The notes beneath the pieces were generated by a model that worked only from the letters and a program-made list of their open reading frames with translations, was not told the DNA's origin and did no database searches. Shown here piece after piece: positions 6,613-12,046 of a DNA stretch of 13,836 nucleotides. This stretch comes from Rhodoferax sp. UBA4127 (GTDB lineage: Bacteria > Pseudomonadota > Gammaproteobacteria > Burkholderiales > Burkholderiaceae_C): contig DFWT01000266.1 of the NCBI GenBank assembly GCA_002381045.1, positions 3,702 to 17,537 on the forward strand, given 5' to 3'. The first letter of the stretch is position 1; each line of letters begins with the position of its first letter. The position numbers and the translations under genes were made by a program.

Positions 6613-7104
6613 ATGAAAATCTTGTTTATTTTTGCAGTAATTGCAACATCGTTGACAGTGCAAGCCTGCCCCGGGGGTACATGGCCGCGCAATCAATCAA
6701 CATCCCCAGGTGGTGGTTTGAGCACATCCGTTGGCGGTGGTATGAGTACATCACCGGGGGGTGGTGCATCGACCTCCAACGGTGGAGGGTTAAGCACATA
6801 TAACGGTGGTGGACTAAGTACCTATAACGGAGGTGGACTAAGTACCTACAACGGTGGTGGACTAAGCACCTACAACGGTGGTGGACTAAGCACCTATAAC
6901 GGTGGTGGACTAAGTACTTACAACGGTGGTGGGCTGAGTACCTACAACGGTGGTGGGCTGAGTACGCATTCTGACGGTCCAAACACCTATTGCAGCAACA
7001 TTCCACCATGGCCCGTGTTTGTTAAATATCTTGAAAGTAATGGATATACCCGTGAGGCAAAGATTATTCAAGATGCATTCCGCGCGGCGGGTCTGCCTCT
7101 TTAG
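6613..7104 (+). CDS. Exported octapeptide-repeat protein (GGGLSTYN repeats), possible lipoprotein
   Basis: 163 residues from the ATG at 6613 (CGGAG 6 bases before it). Residues 1-18 form a signal peptide ending VQA, with Cys19 next, so it could be a lipoprotein, although Gln at -2 is unusual for a lipobox. From residue 33 to 120 there are eleven 8-residue units: three diverged (GGGLSTSV, GGGMSTSP, GGGASTSN) and eight nearly identical GGGLSTYN/HS units. The tail contains CSNIPPWPVFVKYLESNGYT and a short amphipathic helix. From memory, a loose family of proteobacterial proteins combines GGGLYTGP-type repeats with a PPW..xYLxxxGxxxEA tail; its function is not known to me. The downstream SIR2-like gene starts 33 bases later and is probably co-transcribed. 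Confidence 0.85.
   Translation: MKILFIFAVIATSLTVQACPGGTWPRNQSTSPGGGLSTSVGGGMSTSPGGGASTSNGGGLSTYNGGGLSTYNGGGLSTYNGGGLSTYNGGGLSTYNGGGLSTYNGGGLSTYNGGGLSTHSDGPNTYCSNIPPWPVFVKYLESNGYTREAKIIQDAFRAAGLPL
6709..6972 (+). repeat. Eleven tandem 24-bp coding repeats
   Basis: Eleven in-frame 24-base units inside the 6613-7104 gene. The last eight (6781-6972) encode GGGLSTYN with little change; most differences between units are at third codon positions (CTA/TTA/CTG, AGT/AGC, TAT/TAC, GGT/GGA/GGG). This is a coding tandem repeat, not a CRISPR array, since there are no spacers. Confidence 0.95.
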
Positions 7105-7137
7105 CAGTAGAAAGGGCGAAAAGGTAACGCCTAATTT

Positions 7138-7857
7138 ATGCTCTCTCGCGTCGACTGGTTCTTTGGACGAGGGCTTTCGATCAGCTGTGGACTAACCTGG
7201 GCGGTACCACCAGAATGGTCATTACTTCCCCGTGCGGAGGCTGTAGCAAAGATCAAGGACGAAATTTTGAAACAGATGTCTCAACCCCACGTACTCACAG
7301 GCGACATCAAAAGATTTCTCACTATCCTTGCTAATCACACTGTGCCACCGTGGCAGCATCAATTCCACACGACAAACTGGGACTATTTGCTACAACGCGA
7401 GATTCTTGAAATGGGATTAACTGTTCAACCACCGTGGTGCGCGGAAACTCACGTTTATCACCTCAATGGGACCGTCGAACAAACGCCGAACAACTCTTAT
7501 CGTAGTGAATTCGTTCTTGAGTCAGATCCACCTGATGCGCGAATCGCGACAACTGAGGGAAACATAGCGTTCAACAAATTCATTTGGAATCGCACTTTTG
7601 TCATCGTTGGGATGTCCTTTGAGTGTGATGTTGATAAATATCTTCTAAACTCAATTCATCGGGTCCAAGACGATCTCCCGATTGGGGAATCCTGTTGGTA
7701 CATTTTGAACCCTGATGAATTTGTATTGGCTAACACAGCGAAGCGAATACAGGCAGCTTTGCCTCGCGCAAAGGTTGCAACATTACAGACGACGTTTCGT
7801 GATTGGTTAGCCAAGGGACTTCCCGAACTACAGTGCTGTGGCTCCCTCTCGTCTTAA
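7138..7857 (+). CDS. Short SIR2-like protein
   Basis: 239 residues. The order of motifs fits the SIR2-like Rossmann fold: FFGRGLSISCGLTW (8-21) in place of the GAGxSxxSGxP nucleotide loop, HTTNWDYLL (77-85) for the TTNxD motif, VYHLNGTVE (106-114) with the usual catalytic His, and FVIVGMSFECDVDKYL (154-169) for the late G-S..D motif. SIR2-like proteins bind NAD and many act as NAD-depleting effectors in phage defence, while others are deacylases or of unknown role. This one is short and has no partner domain in the same chain, and the loop has Arg where Ala is usual. The ATG at 7138 has only a distant AAGG. Fold call likely; activity unknown. Confidence 0.68.
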   Translation: MLSRVDWFFGRGLSISCGLTWAVPPEWSLLPRAEAVAKIKDEILKQMSQPHVLTGDIKRFLTILANHTVPPWQHQFHTTNWDYLLQREILEMGLTVQPPWCAETHVYHLNGTVEQTPNNSYRSEFVLESDPPDARIATTEGNIAFNKFIWNRTFVIVGMSFECDVDKYLLNSIHRVQDDLPIGESCWYILNPDEFVLANTAKRIQAALPRAKVATLQTTFRDWLAKGLPELQCCGSLSS

Positions 7858-7870
7858 CTTTGTCGAATAG

Positions 7871-7977
7871 CCGCCGCTGCAACGCCCGCCCCTGCCCCGC
7901 TATTGCCCCCCCACCGAACTACAGCAACGCTGTAACGATGTAACGCACCAGACCATCTAGTACCGAACCTGTGCCGA
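7871..7977. repeat. GC-rich dispersed repeat, degenerate copy C
   Basis: CCGAACTACAGCAACGCTGT (from 7914) is a diverged form of the core found at 3993-4018 and 9006-9031, and ACCGAACCTGTGCCGA (7962-7977) closely matches ACCGAACCTGTCCCGA at 9079-9094. The copy fills the gap between the SIR2-like gene and the AT-rich gene, and contains C-rich runs like the other copies. Confidence 0.5.
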
Positions 7978-8000
7978 ACTCAGCAACCAGATCAATTACA

Positions 8001-8483
8001 TTAACTTAATTCCATAATAGTTAACGCAACAATATTACCCGCCATCATTTCAGAAAAATTAATGCTTATAAACTCCTCTTGATATTCATTTGGAAAATTA
8101 GAAAAGTATCTTTCGCCAAGTTGAAATGCACGTTGAAAAAAGGAAGTTCCATTCTCCTCAAAAAAAAGCATTTTTTCTTTAACGATATTATCAATTTCGT
8201 AAAGTTTTTCATGACCATAGAATATTCGCTGAAAAACAAGACTTAATATTTTAACGTATACGTCTTTTTTAACATTTGAGAGAACATTTCTAACTGTACT
8301 TAAAGTTGCACCGGCAATAAATCCGAATGCCAAATCATTATCAATAAGATCAGAAATATTCAAATGCTCAGGCTCTTCACTAAGCATTTTCAAAAAAACA
8401 TGCGATAGAGGCTCAATGACCATTGGCGCGTCTTTAGGCAATCCTTTTAACAACATAACTCCACTTACCAACCAGTTAGCCAT
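8001..8483 (-). CDS. AT-rich hypothetical protein, foreign-looking
   Basis: 160 residues, mostly helical by appearance (LSHVFLKMLSEEPEHLNISD, YVKILSLVFQRIFYGHEKLY), acidic, without signal peptide or obvious membrane helix. AAGG lies about 8 bases before the ATG at 8483, and a TTGATA (8542-8537) with a TTTTAA 17 bases on is a candidate promoter. Composition is strikingly AT-rich compared with every neighbour, and Lys, Ile, Phe and Asn are common, so the gene was probably acquired from a low-GC donor. I recognise no family. Position next to a SIR2-like gene in an accessory region would suit an immunity or defence-related role, but nothing in the sequence shows it. Confidence 0.75.
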   Translation of the reverse strand: MANWLVSGVMLLKGLPKDAPMVIEPLSHVFLKMLSEEPEHLNISDLIDNDLAFGFIAGATLSTVRNVLSNVKKDVYVKILSLVFQRIFYGHEKLYEIDNIVKEKMLFFEENGTSFFQRAFQLGERYFSNFPNEYQEEFISINFSEMMAGNIVALTIMELS

Positions 8484-8566
8484 ATCATCACCCTTAGAAA
8501 GATAATCTAATTTTTAAAAAATTTATGATACTAATTTATCAATAACTAGTGTTCTCTGGTTACTGA

Positions 8567-8683
8567 TACATTCAAAATCCTGAAGATCGTCATTCGAGCC
8601 ATTTACTAGCGCTGCACGATTTAGGTGCGAACGAGCGTGACCGCCAGATCGCGGAACTCCTTGGGCAACTGTCTGCCAAGTGA
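8567..8683 (+). pseudogene. C-terminal gene fragment (coiled-coil type)
   Basis: An open stretch with no start codon ends HDLGANERDRQIAELLGQL then SAK and a TGA stop. The ERDRQIAELLGQL pattern looks like the tail of a coiled-coil DNA-binding or plasmid-type protein. It begins where the AT-rich block ends, so it may be a gene cut by insertion of that block. Low confidence because it is short. Confidence 0.3.
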
Positions 8684-8725
8684 TTCGATCTCCAGATTCC
8701 ATTGAATCGGTCCAATAGGTCAAGG

Positions 8726-8863
8726 TTAAGATGCCTTGTACCCAACGATGTACTGGCCAGTTCGTGGCTCTGTGCGTGCATTCTCACCGGTAGCCATGCT
8801 TGGAAGGTGGGAGTAATTGACGACAGCAGTCTTCTTTGCCCACTCTCTGATTTGGGTCAACAT
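8726..8863 (-). CDS. Possible small protein or gene remnant (45 aa)
   Basis: A minus-strand frame MLTQIREWAKKTAVVNYSHL, then MATGENARTEPRTGQYIVGY, ends in KAS. Composition is protein-like and the end is natural, but there is no ribosome binding site, and the frame upstream soon hits a stop inside repeat-like sequence. It may be the surviving C-terminus of a protein whose 5' part was replaced by the GC-rich repeat to its right. No family recognised. The remaining 8864-9005 stretch has no gene I can support. Confidence 0.3.
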   Translation of the reverse strand: MLTQIREWAKKTAVVNYSHLPSMATGENARTEPRTGQYIVGYKAS

Positions 8864-9005
8864 CTGCCGAAACTTCGCGTTTGCAATGTTGCAGCAGTCC
8901 TACGCCGAGCAAACCCCGACCCGATTGCCGCGCCCAAGGACACCCACCCACCGCCGCAGCTTTCCAGAATTTCAGTTTTCCACCCCGCACCACCCACCCC
9001 GCTGC

Positions 9006-9094
9006 CGCCGAAACTGCCGCAACGCTGCAACGCCACCCCAACCGCACCCCCGCCATGCCCTCCCCGAACCGACCCAGCACCGAACCTGTCCCGA
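9006..9094. repeat. GC-rich dispersed repeat, copy B
   Basis: 9006-9031 is identical over 26 bases to 3993-4018, and 9079-9094 matches the tail of copy C at 7962-7977. Between them is a C-rich low-complexity stretch. It lies just upstream of the truncated GMP reductase gene, near the probable right boundary of the left element. Confidence 0.6.
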
Positions 9095-9128
9095 CCCAAC
9101 ACTTGGAAACCGGAGGGCGAAGCCGCAG

Positions 9129-9308
9129 GCGGAGGGCAAACGCATTCTGGAACCCATCAAAGGCAAGCTGGCCGGGACCCTGATCGAAATGGAACAAGAC
9201 GTGCAAAGCTCCATCAGCTATTCGGGCGGCAAAAAGCTGATGGACATCCGCAAAGTGAACTACGTCACGCTTGGGGGTGACAACGCTGGGGAACACCTGC
9301 TGATGTAG
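9129..9308 (+). pseudogene. guaC: GMP reductase, C-terminal remnant
   Basis: The frame AEGKRILEPIKGKL, TLIEMEQDVQSSISYSGG, KKLMDIRKVNYV and a TAG stop at 9306 closely follow the end of IMPDH/GMP reductase-family GMP reductases, where an EGK....KG.L..TL.EMEQD.QSSISYAGG block precedes the C-terminus. The enzyme reduces GMP to IMP with NADPH in purine salvage. Only about 59 of roughly 325 codons remain; no barrel or catalytic Cys loop is encoded, and upstream sequence turns into repeat. The product cannot be active. This truncation marks a junction made by element insertion or deletion, unless the missing part lies elsewhere in the genome. Confidence 0.75.
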
Positions 9309-9326
9309 ATTTGGGCGACCTTCAGC

Positions 9327-9355
9327 CCTCGGGCGTGTTCAGAATAGGCCCGAGG
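9327..9355. terminator. Possible shared hairpin between convergent genes
   Basis: CCTCGGGC (9327-9334) and GCCCGAGG (9348-9355) form a perfect 8-bp stem with a 13-base loop between the guaC remnant and the convergent DUF1345 gene, overlapping its last codons. No T-run follows, so termination is only possible. Confidence 0.3.
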
Positions 9356-10031
9356 CGATGTTGATGGTCAGGGCGACCAAGGTGGTGTTGAAGAAGAACG
9401 CCAACACGCAGTGCATCATGTTGATTCTTCGCATTTTGCGGCTGGTAATGTTGACGTCGGCGGTTTGCCCGGATGTGCCAATGATGCAGGAAAAATACAG
9501 GAAGTCCCCATAGTCCGGGGTTGGCTCACCTGGAAAATCCAGTCCACCATGTTCGCCGCGCGCGTCCCGGACGTAATAGTCATGGGCATAGTGCAAGGCA
9601 AACATGACCTGGGTAAACGCCCATGATGACACGATGGTCAACGCTGCCAACGAGATGTGGGTGTAACGCAGCATGCCCTTGAGGTCTTTGGCTAGCGCCA
9701 ATTCCACCACGATGGCACCGAGACACATGAGTGAAGCGGTGACAACAAAAGCAAGTATCACAAGACTACCCTCATCTTCTTGCATGGCTCGGATTCGCAT
9801 TTTTTCGTGTGATGACCAAAACATCATTTGTGCGGCCAGCAACAAGTAAAGACAAGCCCCAACGTTCCAGCCAATGATGACCCGTGTAATCCAGTGCATG
9901 TCAAACCAGACAGGGAGCGCACTTGCGGCCATGGCGCCGATGACAACGCTGCTGATCAGCCTCGGGCGAGCAAGCACCAAGCGCATCAGTAAAGGCTTGG
10001 ATGCATCAGGCTGCAGGGGTAGTTGTGTCAT
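9339..10031 (-). CDS. DUF1345 family integral membrane protein
   Basis: 230 residues with about five hydrophobic helices (roughly 26-43, 52-72, 91-112, 124-148, 206-229). The features RVIIGWNVGACLYLLLA, RIRAMQEDEGSLVILAFV, FTQVMFALHYAHDYY and PDYGDFLYFSCIIGTSGQTA match the DUF1345 pattern. These are inner membrane proteins of unknown function, sometimes compared with ion channels because of the conserved late F-x-Y-F-S-x-x-IG-T-S-x-Q-T-A-D block, present here as YFSCIIGTSGQTADV. Length is normal for the family. No good ribosome binding site is visible before the ATG at 10031. It is divergent from the aldo/keto reductase across an 88-base gap and appears to be native chromosome. Confidence 0.88.
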   Translation of the reverse strand: MTQLPLQPDASKPLLMRLVLARPRLISSVVIGAMAASALPVWFDMHWITRVIIGWNVGACLYLLLAAQMMFWSSHEKMRIRAMQEDEGSLVILAFVVTASLMCLGAIVVELALAKDLKGMLRYTHISLAALTIVSSWAFTQVMFALHYAHDYYVRDARGEHGGLDFPGEPTPDYGDFLYFSCIIGTSGQTADVNITSRKMRRINMMHCVLAFFFNTTLVALTINIASGLF

Positions 10032-10119
10032 AAAAATGGAATTGGCACCTGGCTGGTTGATTCAAATTGGCGGGGTCTGGTAGCCTCAGGCGATTGACCG
10101 CCAACTTCAAGGAACCTTT

Positions 10120-11100
10120 ATGCAATACCGACGACTTGGCCGCAGTGGTCTTCAGGTCAGTGAACTCTCATTGGGCTCTTGGGTAACTTACCACAATCAG
10201 GTGGACGTTTCAGCAGCGCGCGAGATGATGGCCGCCGCGTTCGACGCGGGCGTCAATTTTTTTGACAATGCGGAAGCCTACGCCAAAGGTCAAAGTGAAG
10301 TCGTCATGGGCGAAGCCATTAAGGCTTTGAAATGGCCCCGGCTCAGTTATACAGTTTCAACCAAGTTTTTTTGGGGGCTTGATGCAAATGGCCCGACCGT
10401 CAATCAGAAAGACACGCTCAACCGCAAGTACTTGACGCAGGCCATCGATGGCTCACTCAAGCGCATAGGGCTTGATTTCTTTGACTTGGTTTTTTGTCAT
10501 CGCCCTGACCCCCACACGCCCATCGAGGAAACCGTTTGGGCCATGAGCGACATGATTAACCGGGGCAAAGCCCTTTACTGGGGTACCAGCGAATGGTCTG
10601 CCGCAGACATTCGGACCGCATGGAATATTGCGGACCGGAACCACCTTCACAAACCAGTCATGGAGCAGCCGCAATACCACCTGTTTCACCGACATCGGGT
10701 CGAGCAAGAATATGCCACGCTGTACGACGATATTGGTCTGGGGCTAACCACCTGGAGCCCCTTAGCCAGCGGTCTGCTGACTGGCAAATACCGCAAGGGT
10801 GTGCCACAGGGAAGCCGTGGCGCTGTCAAGGGTATGGGGTTCTTGGTGGAGGGTTTGACGGACAACGCCAAGAACGCGGCAGTCACGCAGTTAGAGGCTG
10901 TCGCTGCTGACTTGGGCTGTTCTATGAGTCAACTGGCCATCGCCTGGGTAGCATCCAACTCAAGGGTAAGCACTGTCATAACCGGGGCATCCAAGCTCAG
11001 CCAATTGCAAGACAACTTGGCGGCTGTGAATGTGATTGCGAAGCTCACGCCAGAGGTGATGGCGCGAATCGCCCGCATCACTGAACCATTGGCAAGCTGA
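10120..11100 (+). CDS. Aldo/keto reductase, Kv-beta-like (YghZ-type) family
   Basis: 326 residues, full length. Begins MQYRRLGRSGLQVSELSLGS, the usual start of this family. The catalytic tetrad is complete: Asp49 and Tyr54 in FDNAEAYAKGQSE, Lys82 in STKFFW, His127 in VFCHRPD. Later blocks GKALYWGTSEWSAADI, EQPQYHLFHR, TTWSPLASGLLTGKY and ITGASKLSQLQDNL bind the NADPH cofactor and close the barrel. Members reduce aldehydes and ketones, often detoxifying methylglyoxal-type compounds; the natural substrate here is not known. AAGGA lies 6 bases before the ATG. It stands alone, divergent from the DUF1345 gene, and composition fits the host chromosome. Confidence 0.93.
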   Translation: MQYRRLGRSGLQVSELSLGSWVTYHNQVDVSAAREMMAAAFDAGVNFFDNAEAYAKGQSEVVMGEAIKALKWPRLSYTVSTKFFWGLDANGPTVNQKDTLNRKYLTQAIDGSLKRIGLDFFDLVFCHRPDPHTPIEETVWAMSDMINRGKALYWGTSEWSAADIRTAWNIADRNHLHKPVMEQPQYHLFHRHRVEQEYATLYDDIGLGLTTWSPLASGLLTGKYRKGVPQGSRGAVKGMGFLVEGLTDNAKNAAVTQLEAVAADLGCSMSQLAIAWVASNSRVSTVITGASKLSQLQDNLAAVNVIAKLTPEVMARIARITEPLAS

Positions 11101-11174
11101 ATTCGCTGGCGCTTCGGTGGCTGAGATTTGAACCTGTCGGGACCGGGCTTGCACCCACTGAGAGGCACCACACG

Positions 11175-11378
11175 ATGACCCGATTTTTTAACCCTCCCCA
11201 GCCTGGCTTGACGCTGCGTGAGGCGTGCTGCCTGCGTTAGGACTGGATGTGACTGAGGCCGTCGAACAGCTAGGTGCGTCCCCTGCTCGGGCTGGGTCTC
11301 TCACGGTGCAGGCAACGATGGGGAACGCCTGCAGATGTAGGTCTGTTTTCAGCAGCGCGAAGTCAATTTGGCTGGCGC
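11175..11378 (+). pseudogene. higA: HigA/VapI-type antitoxin remnant, frameshifted
   Basis: ATG at 11175 opens MTRFFNPPQPGLTLRE, a typical HigA N-terminus, then shifts frame at about 11222. The second frame continues VLPALGLDVTEAVEQLGAS, the usual start of the helix-turn-helix, and a third frame gives ADVGLFSAARSQFGW, matching the usual ADVWL...A..FDLW end. Two frameshifts and a degraded middle rule out function. Just upstream, GPGLHPLRGT (about 11140-11170) may be a scrap of the HigB toxin, whose central part often reads PG..LHPLKG. The 11101-11174 stretch otherwise holds nothing recognisable. Confidence 0.6.
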
Positions 11379-11386
11379 TTTGCCGC

Positions 11387-11392
11387 TACAAT
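11387..11392 (+). promoter_or_regulatory. Possible -10 box of the tRNA-Lys promoter
   Basis: TACAAT lies 32 bases before the tRNA gene. The matching -35 region is weak (TCAATT with an 18-base spacer). A short inverted repeat (TTGACG..CGTCAA) lies at 11403-11423, between the box and the tRNA. Confidence 0.35.
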
Positions 11393-11424
11393 TCCAAGTC
11401 GGTTTGACGCTTTCAAACGTCAAC

Positions 11425-11500
11425 GGGAACTTAGCTCAGCTGGTAGAGCAGCGGACTCTTAATCCGTAGGTCGAGAGTTCGAATCTCTCAGTTCCCACCA
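11425..11500 (+). tRNA. tRNA-Lys (anticodon CTT)
   Basis: Complete cloverleaf with encoded CCA: acceptor GGGAACT/AGTTCCC, D arm GCTC/GAGC, anticodon stem GCGGA/TCCGT around loop CTCTTAA (anticodon CTT, reading AAG), variable loop AGGTC, T arm GAGAG/CTCTC with TTCGAAT, discriminator A. Its 3' end is a common attachment site for tyrosine-recombinase elements, and element-type sequence begins soon after it. Confidence 0.97.
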
Positions 11501-11521
11501 GATAAGCCCTATGGCACATAG

Positions 11522-11560
11522 AAAGCCTGCTAGATATTCGATAGCAGGCTTTTTTATTTT
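11522..11560 (+). terminator. tRNA-Lys terminator
   Basis: AAAGCCTGCTA (11522-11532) pairs perfectly with TAGCAGGCTTT (11542-11552) around a 9-base loop and runs into a long T-rich tract. Confidence 0.92.
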
Positions 11561-11568
11561 TTGCTCCG

Positions 11569-11604
11569 TTGCCAGAATATTGCCAGAATATTCTTGATTG
11601 CCAG
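11569..11604. repeat. 11-bp direct repeats downstream of tRNA-Lys
   Basis: TTGCCAGAATA occurs twice in tandem (11569-11579, 11580-11590) and TTGCCAG again at 11598-11604. Short direct repeats beside a tRNA are typical of arm-type binding sites for integrase or excisionase, but no integrase gene is in the window. Confidence 0.45.
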
Positions 11605-11702
11605 TTCATATTGCTTATGTTCCGATAAGTATCACAACACCTTACGGCACCCATGGAACAGTCAGCAATCGCGTTTCGAATTGCCCGCCTCTGACGCGGC
11701 AC

Positions 11703-11728
11703 GGTAGCGCCCAATAAGGGGCGGTACC
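11703..11728. repeat. Imperfect palindrome
   Basis: GGTAGCGCCC (11703-11712) and GGGCGGTACC (11719-11728) form a 10-bp stem with one mismatch around a 6-base loop. No T-run follows. It could be a protein-binding or recombination site in the gene-free stretch between the tRNA and the DUF927 gene. Confidence 0.4.
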
Positions 11729-11814
11729 CCTGTCCAATCCGTGACGCAGCATCGGCCCCGGGGTCGTTTTTATTTCAATTTGCCGCACCTAATCGCCACC
11801 CATGCTCAAAAAAA

Positions 11815-11930
11815 GTGGGGGCACTGGGGGCAACTGTGGATAACTACCCTAACCCATTGTCATTATTGAAGAATTCTGCCCCCAGTTTGACTGGGGGCAA
11901 GTCGACTTTGACTGGGGGCACTGGGGGCAG
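11815..11930. other. Iteron-like CTGGGGGCA repeats around a DnaA box: candidate origin or control region
   Basis: The 9-mer (G/C)TGGGGGCA occurs five times in one direction (11815, 11824, 11891, 11912, 11921), and once inverted at 11877, where TGCCCCCAGT and ACTGGGGGCA form a perfect 10-bp palindrome (11877-11899). TGTGGATAA at 11835-11843 is a perfect DnaA box on the minus strand (TTATCCACA), followed by an A/T-richer stretch to 11876. Repeats, DnaA box and A/T-rich DNA next to a helicase-like gene make a plausible replication origin. An alternative is decayed coding sequence, since the minus strand in the DUF927 frame reads CPQCPQSKSTCPQS here. Confidence 0.45.
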
Positions 11931-12046
11931 TCGTGTCCGCGGACGTCCACCAGCGTCCTGCCGTTCATTTGCTTGGTGCTGGAGTCGTTCTCGCTGGCCA
12001 GGTACGGCCGGCCATCACGTGCATGACTTGTGCTATTTCATGGCGA

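Noticed and set aside
6709..6972. Regular 24-bp repeats that look like a CRISPR array
   Set aside because: The units are contiguous with no spacers and encode an in-frame octapeptide repeat behind a signal peptide.
8702..9308. Long overlapping plus and minus open frames
   Set aside because: Pro/Arg/Gly-rich translations of the GC-rich repeat; only the guaC tail in one plus-strand frame is protein-like.
11436..11714. Minus-strand open frame ending VGTERFELSTYGLRVRCSTS
   Set aside because: This is the well-known false translation of a tRNA gene on its opposite strand; it crosses tRNA-Lys and its terminator.
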